From the NCBI GenBank assembly GCA_026414265.1, contig JAOAJI010000007.1, positions 1 through 47,712 of the forward strand: DNA of 47,712 nt. The letters are read 5' to 3'. The position numbers and the translations under genes are program-made. Origin of the DNA: Microcaldota archaeon (GTDB taxonomy: Archaea; Micrarchaeota; Micrarchaeia; Anstonellales; SKW190). Positions 1-10,014 of the stretch are shown piece by piece; position 1 is the first letter of the stretch; each line of letters opens with the position of its first letter. Below the pieces are notes generated by a model that saw only the letters and a program-made list of their open reading frames with translations, was not told the origin of the DNA and ran no database searches.

Positions 1-1
1 C

Positions 2-127
2 AGACCTATCATAGGTAAAGTAAGACCCATGACCTATAACGGCATAAAAAACAAGCATCCTGATATCGATAAATACATTATGAAAATAGATAACCTTTGG
101 GAAAATAAAGAACTAAAGAAGAACTAA
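2..127 (+). CDS. C-terminal fragment of an unidentified protein
   Basis: An open frame enters from the left edge and stops with TAA at 125-127, giving 41 residues that are basic and end in a Lys-rich tail. I do not recognise the family. It is convergent with the 16S rRNA on the other strand; its stop lies about 45 bases from the outer arm of the 16S processing stem. A 7-bp inverted repeat (AAAGACA / TGTCTTT) straddles its 3' side and could end transcription. Whether it is coding rests only on the open frame and natural-looking composition. Confidence 0.5.
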   Translation, partial: RPIIGKVRPMTYNGIKNKHPDIDKYIMKIDNLWENKELKKN

Positions 128-170
128 AGACAAATAAACGTCTGTCTTTCAATTCTTGGTCATCGTTTCC

Positions 171-207
171 CATGCTCTGCAGCACTTAGGATGATATTTG
201 TTGCACA
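171..207 (-). other. Pre-16S processing stem, trailer arm
   Basis: Downstream partner of the leader arm at 1847-1882. It lies about 60 bases past the mature 16S 3' end and supplies the other strand of the bulge-helix-bulge. Its presence shows that the 16S is processed as its own unit, without a downstream 23S. Confidence 0.85.
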
Positions 208-266
208 ATAAAGCTGTACTTAAAAATAAAGGATAAATGAATTGCTTGCACACTTGTTTGTATTTT

Positions 267-1777
<1,511 letters not shown>

Positions 1778-1846
1778 TGTGGCTTTGTTAAGCCACTGAA
1801 AACAGAATATTGGTATTCTGGTTCGTACAGCTCGCCTATTAAGGCA

Positions 1847-1882
1847 TGTGCAACAAATATCGCTATCCTTGCGCAGAGCATG
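1847..1882 (-). other. Pre-16S processing stem, leader arm
   Basis: This leader segment pairs with the trailer segment at 171-207. A 15-bp helix (1847-1861 with 193-207) is followed by a 3-nt bulge on the leader side (1862-1864), a 5-bp helix (1865-1869 with 188-192), a 3-nt bulge on the trailer side (185-187), then 3 bp, one bulged base and a 10-bp helix (1873-1882 with 171-180). That is the bulge-helix-bulge shape cut by archaeal tRNA splicing endonuclease in pre-16S maturation. The pairing is read directly from the sequence; enzyme use is established for archaeal rRNA. Confidence 0.85.
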
Positions 1883-1970
1883 AGTCGAATCCTTCAATTG
1901 AAGAATTCCCATAAATTACGAGATAAACACGAGTGAAAATTAACAGCAAAACTTAATTATCTATGTATAT

Positions 1971-1980
1971 GTTTATAAAC
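1971..1980 (-). promoter_or_regulatory. TATA box of the 16S rRNA unit
   Basis: TTTATAAAC-type box on the minus strand, immediately beyond the stop codon of the upstream gene (ends 1982). A start about 25 bases downstream would give a leader of roughly 170 nt that includes the whole processing arm. No second TATA-like element lies closer to the gene. Confidence 0.6.
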
Positions 1981-1981
1981 C

Positions 1982-2638
1982 TTATCTAAGGTCTATTCTA
2001 GCAATAGGTAACAAGTTGGTGTCATAACCTGAAAAATGTTTCTTAAACGAAATGTGACATACTATCGCGAAATCTATTTCATCTCTGTCAGATACAGCTA
2101 CAACACTATAGTACCTTCTTTTACCATGCGATATTTTTACATCTATATTAGGATCTGAGAAATCAAAACCATCATAACAAATTTTTTTCTTAGAACTACA
2201 TGGAATAATTAATAATCTGTAGTTAATCAAATCGATAACCATTTTGTTATTGTCAGAAATTTTCTCCAAATCAATGATGGCGCTAAACAACAAGAATTCA
2301 GATTGATTAACTTTAAATTTCCTATTGTTAACAACCAATTCCTTAGAAAAATTTGTTGAGTTCAAATGAATAAGATAATCAGTTGGACCTGAAGAGAAAA
2401 ATCCTATTCTCTCGACTTCGAAAAAACGATTGTTATTGCTAAGTATCGGAAATTCATTAGATATGTTTATTAATACTGAAGAGTCTGTTCTCTCATAAAT
2501 ATCAAGCGTTACTTCTTGTAAATTGAAAGAAGTACTTATCAAAATTATTGCTATTAGTGATGAGGATAACAATACAAGGAATATTATAGCTATAATTATG
2601 AAGTTTTGAAATAACTTTTTGGTCTTTGACGTTATCAT
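1982..2638 (-). CDS. Membrane-anchored hypothetical protein
   Basis: 218 residues that I do not recognise. A short basic start is followed by one long hydrophobic segment (about residues 13-34), then a hydrophilic beta-rich outer part with several Asn and Ser residues, so it is probably anchored at the N-terminus with the rest outside the cell. The ATG overlaps the stop of sua5 by four bases (ATGA), so the two are translationally coupled in one operon. It ends just before the 16S promoter. Confidence 0.75.
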   Translation of the reverse strand: MITSKTKKLFQNFIIIAIIFLVLLSSSLIAIILISTSFNLQEVTLDIYERTDSSVLINISNEFPILSNNNRFFEVERIGFFSSGPTDYLIHLNSTNFSKELVVNNRKFKVNQSEFLLFSAIIDLEKISDNNKMVIDLINYRLLIIPCSSKKKICYDGFDFSDPNIDVKISHGKRRYYSVVAVSDRDEIDFAIVCHISFKKHFSGYDTNLLPIARIDLR

Positions 2639-3642
2639 AAATTTAATTTTTTGATTAAATTATTTAATTCATGTAGATAGGATACGCTACAAAAAGCACT
2701 CTTTCTTATTCTATTCATTACAGCTAAATTTATGCCTCGTTCCTCTAAAGCAGCTATCATAATGAATTCTATAGATTTCTTATCACAATCCCTGTAAATG
2801 CTATAAAGTTTTTTGTGGAAAAGTTCAACTTTATCAGGAAATATGATAATATAACGTTTATTATTTTTTTCTAAAACCTCTTTAAAGCTCTCGATTAACA
2901 ATGTTTTCTTATCGCTTTCAAATAGTATTACCTTAGCATTTGGTGCATAGTGCCTATATTTCATACCTGGAGACTTTGGAGTAATTTTGTTTGACTTTTG
3001 TATCATCCATAGTTCTAAGTCTGGCAGTATTTTCTTTAGTTCCTCAAACGTAATTGCACCAGGTCTAAGAATGACAGGCTTTTCAGAAGTCAAATCCAAA
3101 ACAGTAGATTCTAAACCAATTCTACACGAGCGCGACTTGATGATAGCTGCTATTTTACCATTGAAATCCTCGTAAACATGTTTGTAATTTGTTGGAGAAG
3201 GCTTTCCAGATAAGTTAGCTGATGGAGCAGCTATAGGCACTTCAGATAACCTAATAAGTTTCAATGCAACACTGTGCCTAGGCATCCTAATAGCAATAGT
3301 GTTAAGATTAGCAGAAACTTCTTTAGGAACAAATTCTTTTTTAGGCAAAATTAGTGTAAGTGGACCTGGCCAGTACTTTCTAATCAAAAGAGCTACTTTA
3401 GGAAAAATTATTTTATCTATTTTACAGAGTTCAAACACTTGCTTTTTTCTACATACATGTATTATTAATGGATTATCTACAGGTCTATTCTTAACAACGA
3501 AAACCTTTCTTACAGCATTCGGATCTAATGCATTAGCGCCTAAACCATAAACAGTTTCAGTAGGAAATGCTACTAATTCTCCCTTTTTTATGAGCTCTGC
3601 TGCTATTTGTATGTCATTTGAACTAAGAATATGTGTATGCAT
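2635..3642 (-). CDS. sua5: Threonylcarbamoyl-AMP synthase, Sua5/YrdC/YciO family
   Basis: Makes threonylcarbamoyl-AMP from Thr, bicarbonate and ATP, the first step of t6A37 in ANN-decoding tRNAs. The YrdC domain fills about residues 5-200: PTETVYGLGANA near the start, KNRPVDNPL, WPGPLTLI, AIRMPRH, the PSANLSGKPSPT motif and LRPGA. The typical Sua5 linker (SPGMKYRHYAP) follows and then a smaller Rossmann-like C-terminal domain. At 335 residues it is a full-length Sua5, not a short TsaC. An orphan membrane protein follows with a 4-base overlap; no KEOPS gene is nearby. Confidence 0.93.
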   Translation of the reverse strand: MHTHILSSNDIQIAAELIKKGELVAFPTETVYGLGANALDPNAVRKVFVVKNRPVDNPLIIHVCRKKQVFELCKIDKIIFPKVALLIRKYWPGPLTLILPKKEFVPKEVSANLNTIAIRMPRHSVALKLIRLSEVPIAAPSANLSGKPSPTNYKHVYEDFNGKIAAIIKSRSCRIGLESTVLDLTSEKPVILRPGAITFEELKKILPDLELWMIQKSNKITPKSPGMKYRHYAPNAKVILFESDKKTLLIESFKEVLEKNNKRYIIIFPDKVELFHKKLYSIYRDCDKKSIEFIMIAALEERGINLAVMNRIRKSAFCSVSYLHELNNLIKKLNL

Positions 3643-3687
3643 ATGATTATTTTTAAAGGATCACGTATTAAAAAATAGCTTAATTCA

Positions 3688-6069
3688 TTACAAATTTTTT
3701 TGCTCTAATGTATCAGAAACTAAAGGCTTAGTAAAGGCTAAGACCTCTGAAAGATTTGCATTCTTTGAAACAACAAGCAACATGTTTCTGTTTTTCCCTA
3801 AAACTAATACTGCTGTTGCTTTGGATAAATTAATTAACATATAGTTGATATTTTTTGCATAATTTATTTCTAGTAATCTTTTTACAGCAGATAATAATTT
3901 GATCATCATGACGCGCATTACTGACCTACTTGAATCTCTAGGCAAGTTTTCTTGAATAATATTACCTTCCTTATCGAAAATTACAGATGAGAGAAGTATG
4001 TTTTTTGTCTTTAAAGTCGAAGAAATTAATGTAAAGACATTACTTTCAATAAAATCTTTAGGGTATTTATAAATAGTGTTATTTTGCAAGCCATATACAT
4101 TCTTATCTATCTTGGAATAAAATTCATTTAGTATAACATCATATAACATTTCAGGAACACCAATTTCAATTAAGTCATGCTCTGTAATCTTTTCATATTT
4201 TTCAAGTTTTTGCGTTAATAAATTAAACCAGTTATCCTTATCCTGCTTATATGTTTTTACTAAGTTATCAAGCTGAGCTTTAATAACACTCATACGCGTT
4301 TTAGTATTTTTAATCAATGAACTATAATTAATAAGTTTTTCTTTATTTGCAGAAATTATAGCGTTATCCTTGATGTTTAGAATTTTTGGTATAGGTAATA
4401 ATAAATATTCTTCTTGCGTTTTGAAGAGTATACCTTGCATAAGTCCAAGGTCTTTTACTTGACTAAATAAAGAATCTATATCGCTTTTTAACTTGACAAT
4501 TTCTTTTTTTGTGACAAGAAGCTCCTTTTTGAGTTTATCCTCATCAGATAGATAATATTGCTCTCCCAGCACTAATATTTTGATTATTTCAATTACTGAT
4601 TTTTTAAGTAAAACAGCTGACAAGCATAAAGATAACCCTAAAAAGGTGTTTAAGTAATCAGCAAGCAAAACTCTCGTAAAAGTTACAACTTTGAATTCGG
4701 TATAGACAGATTCTAACCTTGTTTTAGGTACGTAAAAAATAATAGCTATTATAATGAACGTAGAGACAAACAGATAAATCAAGTATTTAGAATCATGTTT
4801 TCCTGCTAATTGCATTAATGCAACTTTTGGATTTTTTGAAAATACTGCATTTATAATTGCTAATGTAGTACCTAAATACTTTACTAAAATCATTATAATC
4901 AAGTAAAAAGTAAAAAGTAATAAACCAAAGCCTATGTAAGTACCAAAAAGTGTATCATATGCATTAATTATACTATCAATTGATGAAAATATAATCACAT
5001 AAACTGTAGCTAATTTAAGTGAATCGTCAGGTATAAACGAAACGTCTACACCAAAAGGATTCTGTTTATTTATAATGCTTTGATAATCAAAATTTGGATG
5101 CTGATATTCGTAATAAGATTGCAATGAAAAGTCTAGAGGATTATCTCTTATAGATTCATAACTAAAAATAAATGAAGAGTTTTGATAGGTAAAATTACCA
5201 TACGGTGGAACAGATACCTTTACATTAAAAACATTTGACACTACTGGAGTGTAGTTCAACTTTAATTTTGTATAAACATAACTTTTTTCAGAAAAAACAA
5301 TCACCTCATCACTTACTTTGAATTTTATCTCTGCAGGAGTTTTTTTACGTATAATGTCCTTTGTTATGTTGCTAATTATACTGTCTTTAAGAGAATTGTA
5401 TAACTCAGAAACGTATGAAGGATCTACGTAAGTACCTGCACAAGGACTATTTAATGTCGCAGAATATAATTTGCTGTATTTTTCTATTAATCCATAAGAA
5501 ATATTTCTTGCACCACTAACGTTATTGCTATTTATCATCAACTGAAGTTGATCAAAATCTTTTTCTATGTCGCTTATTTTATTAGCAATGTCTTTGATTG
5601 TACGTATACCTTGCTCGTAATTATTAGTCAAATAAGCCTCACAGAGAGCAGATTTTTTACATGCTATCATACAATTTGGATAGTCAGTACATGTTCTTAT
5701 TTCCCAATAATTAATTGCCTCTTTACAACTGTAAATCAAATCATCAAATGTAAATTTGGCTGAGGTAAATTTATTAATTGTTTCTTCTGGAATTTGAAAA
5801 CTCTCATTAACTATTTCTTGTGTACTTTCAGAGTATCGATATTCAAGATTATAAGTAGTTTTTCGCGTAGTATTAATTCCAGGGGCTTGAAACATTGTAT
5901 ACACAATAACGATTCTATCAGGTAGTCCATCGCTATCAATGTCTATTTCATTCTTAGAAGCTACCTCTAAAGAATTTTTAGTAGCCGCATAGTTAGTTAG
6001 ACATCCAGAAAAATAAAGAATAAGGAATATAAATGTAAAAAGACCCAAGTATTTAATTAGAGTAGCCAC
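3688..6069 (-). CDS. Large membrane protein with C-terminal Roadblock/LC7-like domain
   Basis: 793 residues, GTG start. The N-terminus has a hydrophobic segment ending in YFSGC, lipobox-like. It is followed by an acidic DIDSDGLPD motif (calcium-loop-like) and a Cys-containing, mostly beta outer region to about residue 370. Three or four membrane segments follow (about 385-520), then a long coiled coil (about 540-650). The last 110 residues have the pattern of a Roadblock/LC7 fold: strand, DKEGNII turn, long helix over the VMRVMMIKLLSAVKRL stretch, strand, AVLVLGKNRNMLLVVS hairpin, final helix. The outer part is unrecognised; the Roadblock assignment is my inference from pattern. The gene is divergent from hydE with an 84-bp shared intergenic. 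Confidence 0.7.
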   Translation of the reverse strand: MATLIKYLGLFTFIFLILYFSGCLTNYAATKNSLEVASKNEIDIDSDGLPDRIVIVYTMFQAPGINTTRKTTYNLEYRYSESTQEIVNESFQIPEETINKFTSAKFTFDDLIYSCKEAINYWEIRTCTDYPNCMIACKKSALCEAYLTNNYEQGIRTIKDIANKISDIEKDFDQLQLMINSNNVSGARNISYGLIEKYSKLYSATLNSPCAGTYVDPSYVSELYNSLKDSIISNITKDIIRKKTPAEIKFKVSDEVIVFSEKSYVYTKLKLNYTPVVSNVFNVKVSVPPYGNFTYQNSSFIFSYESIRDNPLDFSLQSYYEYQHPNFDYQSIINKQNPFGVDVSFIPDDSLKLATVYVIIFSSIDSIINAYDTLFGTYIGFGLLLFTFYLIIMILVKYLGTTLAIINAVFSKNPKVALMQLAGKHDSKYLIYLFVSTFIIIAIIFYVPKTRLESVYTEFKVVTFTRVLLADYLNTFLGLSLCLSAVLLKKSVIEIIKILVLGEQYYLSDEDKLKKELLVTKKEIVKLKSDIDSLFSQVKDLGLMQGILFKTQEEYLLLPIPKILNIKDNAIISANKEKLINYSSLIKNTKTRMSVIKAQLDNLVKTYKQDKDNWFNLLTQKLEKYEKITEHDLIEIGVPEMLYDVILNEFYSKIDKNVYGLQNNTIYKYPKDFIESNVFTLISSTLKTKNILLSSVIFDKEGNIIQENLPRDSSRSVMRVMMIKLLSAVKRLLEINYAKNINYMLINLSKATAVLVLGKNRNMLLVVSKNANLSEVLAFTKPLVSDTLEQKNL

Positions 6070-6121
6070 ATAAGTTAAACGAAATTAGTCTTAAAAAAGG
6101 TTATTGTGTTATTTACCTAAG

Positions 6122-6129
6122 TTTATTAT
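6122..6129 (+). promoter_or_regulatory. Probable TATA box of the hydEFG operon
   Basis: TTTATTAT lies 25-32 bases before the hydE ATG at 6154, the spacing expected for a leaderless archaeal transcript, and no Shine-Dalgarno precedes that ATG. A second AT-rich box (6138-6146) is too close to be the TATA element for this start. Confidence 0.4.
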
Positions 6130-6153
6130 TATCTACGTTTATATTATTATGAA

Positions 6154-7284
6154 ATGAAAAACCACCTTAACCGTTTGTTAATTAATCTAATCAAAGAAAA
6201 TGGGGAATACAGCGATAGTATCAAAAAACTGCTTGAACTAAACAACACCCAAGAAATAGAATTTTTAAAGAATAAGACAACAGAAATAACACAAAAATTT
6301 GTGGGAAACAAGGTCTATTTTAGAGGAATTATAGAATTTAGTAATGTATGTGAAAAAAATTGTTACTATTGTGGAATAAGAAAAGATAACAAAAAAATCA
6401 AAAGATATTTGATGGATGAGAAAAAAATTATTGATTGTGCTCTGTTTGCAGCTAAAAACGGATATGGATCCATTGTCCTACAATCAGGAGAACTTACATC
6501 AAAAAACTTTATAGATTATGTGATAAAGTTAGTTGCCAACATAAAAAAATTAACTAAAAAGTACCAAAAAAACGGATTGGGAATAACTCTTTCTATAGGT
6601 GAACAATCAAAAAAAGTATATCAAGAGCTGTATGATGCCGGTGCGCACAGATATCTACTTAGAATAGAGACATCTAATAAAAATCTTTATAGGAAGTTGC
6701 ATCCTGATGACGAAAAGCACTCTTTTGAAAAAAGATTAAATTGCCTAAAACACCTAAAAGAAATAGGTTATCAGTTAGGCACAGGAGTGATGATAGGACT
6801 ACCTGGACAAACTATAGAAGATTTAGTTAACGATGTTATATTCTACAAAAACATTGACGCGGATATGATAGGTATGGGACCGTATGTTATACATACAGAA
6901 ACACCTCTAAGATGGTATGAAAAGACATGGCAAAAAAATAGATCAACTATTTTTAATTTGTCACTGAAAATGATCGCAGTTACAAGACTTCTTTTGAAGG
7001 ACGTAAACATAGCAGCCACTACTGCACTGCAAACATTTCATCCTTATGGAAGGGAATTAGGGATACTTTTTGGCGCAAACGTGATAATGCCCATAATAAC
7101 ACCTCTAGAATTCAGAAAACATTACATGCTCTATGAGAATAAGCCTTGTATAGATGAAGACGCCACTAAATGCAATGCTTGTTTGCTATCAAGAATAAAA
7201 AAAATTAACAAAGACATAGGCCTCTTTGAGTACGGAGACTCACAACATTTTAAGAATAAAAAGAAACATGTAAAAAGGTGCTAA
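6154..7284 (+). CDS. hydE: [FeFe] hydrogenase H-cluster maturase HydE (radical SAM)
   Basis: Radical SAM enzyme that helps build the diiron subcluster of [FeFe] hydrogenase. The SAM cluster motif CEKNCYYC gives Cys66, Cys70 and Cys73 (CX3CX2C). A second motif near the end, Cys332-X7-Cys340-X2-Cys343, matches the accessory cluster site found in many HydE proteins such as the Thermotoga one. The barrel segments VLQSGE, GLGITLSIGE, RIETSN and GVMIGLPGQT are as in HydE. BioB and PylB are relatives, but the second Cys motif and the neighbouring hydF and hydG settle the call. First gene of hydEFG; one base separates its stop from the hydF GTG. Confidence 0.95.
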   Translation: MKNHLNRLLINLIKENGEYSDSIKKLLELNNTQEIEFLKNKTTEITQKFVGNKVYFRGIIEFSNVCEKNCYYCGIRKDNKKIKRYLMDEKKIIDCALFAAKNGYGSIVLQSGELTSKNFIDYVIKLVANIKKLTKKYQKNGLGITLSIGEQSKKVYQELYDAGAHRYLLRIETSNKNLYRKLHPDDEKHSFEKRLNCLKHLKEIGYQLGTGVMIGLPGQTIEDLVNDVIFYKNIDADMIGMGPYVIHTETPLRWYEKTWQKNRSTIFNLSLKMIAVTRLLLKDVNIAATTALQTFHPYGRELGILFGANVIMPIITPLEFRKHYMLYENKPCIDEDATKCNACLLSRIKKINKDIGLFEYGDSQHFKNKKKHVKRC

Positions 7285-7285
7285 T

Positions 7286-8596
7286 GTGCAAAAAGCCATT
7301 CTCGTAGACAGAATCAACATAGGCATTTACGGAAGAACCAATACTGGCAAATCCACTATTATGAATCTACTGACGAACCAAAACTCGTCAATAGTTGACG
7401 ATACTCCTGGAACTACATCTGATATCGTAAGAGTTTTATATGAGATCCATGACTTCGGACCTGTCAGAATATTTGACACGCCTGGTTTAGATGAATACAC
7501 ACAAGTAGGTTTTAAGAGAAAAGAAAAAGCATTGTTGAACTTCAAAGAATGTGACTTGATCTTACTTGTCATTAATCCAAACAACAAAAACTTGAAAGTT
7601 GAAAATGAGATAATGAGCCTGGCTAAACAGTATCAAAAACAATTAATTATTGTGTTTAATTGGTTCAAAAATCAGATACAAAACGATTATGATCTTAACA
7701 AAAATGTTGAATTTATTTTAGAAAATTTATTTGATGCTAAGGCACACAATCATTTAATAATTGACGCCTCTGAAAAAGAAAGCTCAAGAAAACTTGTTGA
7801 AGCAATCAAACAATTCTACAAAAAAGAAGAAAAGAAAATAGACATTCTACCTTTTGTGAAACCATACTCGTTTGTTGCTTTAAACATACCAATAGACGAA
7901 GAAACGCCAGAAAGAAGATTACTAAGACCACAAAACGTGGTTCTAGATTACTTGTTGAGAAGGATGGTTCCTTTTGCCGGCTATAGAATGGATCTACAAA
8001 AAGCAAGAAGCCAAATTAAAGAAATCCAAGAAGAAGAAAAAAATAATTATCTCGCTTTCATAGAAGAACTTAATGGTACTTCTATGGGCCTACAACTAGT
8101 TATTACAGATTCTCAAGCCATTGACATAGTAGACAAGTGGACTCCTAGAGAAATTCCAATAACTACTTTTTCAATAACGATGATAAATTATCAAAGCAAT
8201 GGACATCTCAAAAAATTCATTGAAGGACTAAATGTATTAAAAAGATTAAAAAAGCATGACAAAGTCCTAATCGCTGAAGCCTGTAACCATGACAGAAAAT
8301 GTGATGATATAGGTACAAAACAAATACCAAGAAGATTAACTCAGAAACTTGGATTTGAACTAGAATTTAAGTTCGTCTTTGGAAGAGAATTCTTCTCTAA
8401 AGAATTGCTCGATGATTGTAAATTAATCATCCATTGCGGAGGCTGTATGGTCGATTCTCAAAAAATACAGGCAAGGATATTAACAGCTGAAGAGAATCTA
8501 ATCCCTATAACGAATTATGGTTTAGTTTTATCTTATATAGAAGGTGAAAAAGCGCTAAATAGGGTCTTGGAACCATGGCTAAAGCAATTGGGGTGA
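7286..8596 (+). CDS. hydF: [FeFe] hydrogenase maturation GTPase/scaffold HydF
   Basis: GTPase and scaffold that carries the diiron precursor and passes it to apo-hydrogenase. The G domain shows the P-loop GRTNTGKS (residues 16-23), DDTPGTT (switch I) and DTPG (64-67). The C-terminal cluster domain has the HydF signature CxH-X47-HCxxC: Cys333, His335, His383, Cys384, Cys387. The middle region is the dimerisation domain. It starts with GTG, preceded by AGGTG six bases upstream inside the end of hydE; the ATG two bases earlier is out of frame. At 436 residues it is normal for the family. hydG follows after 6 bases. Confidence 0.95.
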   Translation: MQKAILVDRINIGIYGRTNTGKSTIMNLLTNQNSSIVDDTPGTTSDIVRVLYEIHDFGPVRIFDTPGLDEYTQVGFKRKEKALLNFKECDLILLVINPNNKNLKVENEIMSLAKQYQKQLIIVFNWFKNQIQNDYDLNKNVEFILENLFDAKAHNHLIIDASEKESSRKLVEAIKQFYKKEEKKIDILPFVKPYSFVALNIPIDEETPERRLLRPQNVVLDYLLRRMVPFAGYRMDLQKARSQIKEIQEEEKNNYLAFIEELNGTSMGLQLVITDSQAIDIVDKWTPREIPITTFSITMINYQSNGHLKKFIEGLNVLKRLKKHDKVLIAEACNHDRKCDDIGTKQIPRRLTQKLGFELEFKFVFGREFFSKELLDDCKLIIHCGGCMVDSQKIQARILTAEENLIPITNYGLVLSYIEGEKALNRVLEPWLKQLG

Positions 8597-8602
8597 GATA
8601 AC

Positions 8603-9994
8603 ATGGTCGGATTTATTGATGAGAAACTAGTAAATAACATCCTTGAAGAGAATCAAAATCCAAAAAAAGAAGATTGCCTAGAAATTATCAAAAAAGCTGA
8701 AGAATCAAAAGGTTTAACATTAGAGGAAACAGCGAAACTACTGCAAACTAATGATCAAAAAGTTATTCAAGTTATGTTCAAAACAGCAAAAAAAGTCAAA
8801 GAAAGAATCTATGGAACTAGACTTGTACTTTTTGCACCAGTATATCTCTCAAATTATTGCAGTAACAATTGCCTCTACTGTGCCTTCAGAAAAGATAACA
8901 GGGAATTAAAAAGAAAAACCCTGACAATGAATGAACTGAAAAAAGAAATAGAATTTCTAATTCAGCAGGGCCAAAAAAGAGTATTACTTGTAGCTGGTGA
9001 AGACCTTAGGCATACTAATATTGACTACTTAGAAGAAGCTATTAAAACTGTGTACTCAACCAAAGTAGGAAATGGCGAAATAAGACGATTGAACATTAAC
9101 GTGGCACCATTGTCACTAGATAATTTCATTAGATTAAAAAATGCAAAAATAGGTACTTATCAGCTATTTCAAGAAACGTACCATTACGAAACGTACAAGA
9201 AAATGCACCCACAAGGGCCAAAAGCAGATTACAAAAAAAGACTTTACGCTATGGACTTGGCTCAAAAGGCAGGCATAGACGATGTAGGCATAGGCGTTCT
9301 CTTTGGATTATATGACTACAAATTCGAAGTATTGTGCCTATTACTCCATGCACAACACCTTGAAGAAGAATTTGGAACTGGACCACATACGATATCTGTA
9401 CCTAGGATAGAACCTGCTCTAAATGCACCAGTCTCAACTAATCCTCCTTATCCTGTTTCTGATCAAGAATTCAAAAAACTAGTAGCTATAATACGCTTGG
9501 CAGTACCTTACACTGGAATGATTCTCTCAACAAGAGAAAATGCACAATTGCGAGATCAACTCTTCTCTTTAGGTATATCTCAAATAAGTGCTGGCTCTAG
9601 AACGAATCCAGGAGGGTATTCTGAATCAGAAAAAGAAAAATTTGATGAAGCCCAATTCAAAGTCCATGATAACAGATCACTTAGTAAAGTCATCAAAGAT
9701 ATATCTAATATGGGTTTCCTTCCTAGCTTCTGCACTGCCTGCTATCGTTCCGGAAGAACTGGAGATTATTTCATGCAATTCGCAAAATCTGGCAACATAC
9801 AAAACTTTTGTCACCCTAATGCAATTCTTACATTTAAGGAATATCTACTAGACTACGCTGATGAAGAAATGAAAAAATTTGGAGAAAAAGTAATTCAACG
9901 AGAAATCCAAAATATTACTAATCCAAAAATTAAGGAATTAACGATCAAAAAATTGAAACTTCTAGAAGATGGTCAAAGAGACCTATACTTCTAA
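8603..9994 (+). CDS. hydG: [FeFe] hydrogenase maturase HydG (tyrosine lyase)
   Basis: Radical SAM tyrosine lyase that splits Tyr to p-cresol and dehydroglycine and makes the CO and CN ligands of the H-cluster. The radical SAM motif CSNNCLYC gives Cys86, Cys90 and Cys93. The diagnostic C-terminal CX2CX22C is exact (Cys377, Cys380, Cys403), which separates it from the relative ThiH and shows that the site for the five-iron auxiliary cluster is kept. GGGGTGAG at the end of hydF serves as ribosome binding site. Length 463 is typical. Last gene of the operon; a convergent gene begins about 20 bases on. Confidence 0.96.
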   Translation: MVGFIDEKLVNNILEENQNPKKEDCLEIIKKAEESKGLTLEETAKLLQTNDQKVIQVMFKTAKKVKERIYGTRLVLFAPVYLSNYCSNNCLYCAFRKDNRELKRKTLTMNELKKEIEFLIQQGQKRVLLVAGEDLRHTNIDYLEEAIKTVYSTKVGNGEIRRLNINVAPLSLDNFIRLKNAKIGTYQLFQETYHYETYKKMHPQGPKADYKKRLYAMDLAQKAGIDDVGIGVLFGLYDYKFEVLCLLLHAQHLEEEFGTGPHTISVPRIEPALNAPVSTNPPYPVSDQEFKKLVAIIRLAVPYTGMILSTRENAQLRDQLFSLGISQISAGSRTNPGGYSESEKEKFDEAQFKVHDNRSLSKVIKDISNMGFLPSFCTACYRSGRTGDYFMQFAKSGNIQNFCHPNAILTFKEYLLDYADEEMKKFGEKVIQREIQNITNPKIKELTIKKLKLLEDGQRDLYF

Positions 9995-10014
9995 AAATAT
10001 GAACCTTGAATAAA

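Noticed and set aside
9588-9851. Plus-strand frame inside hydG
   Set aside because: Out-of-frame overlap with a gene whose cluster motifs span that region.
6154-9994. HydE as biotin synthase and HydG as thiazole synthase ThiH
   Set aside because: The accessory CX7CX2C in HydE, the CX2CX22C in HydG and the HydF GTPase between them fit only the hydrogenase maturases.
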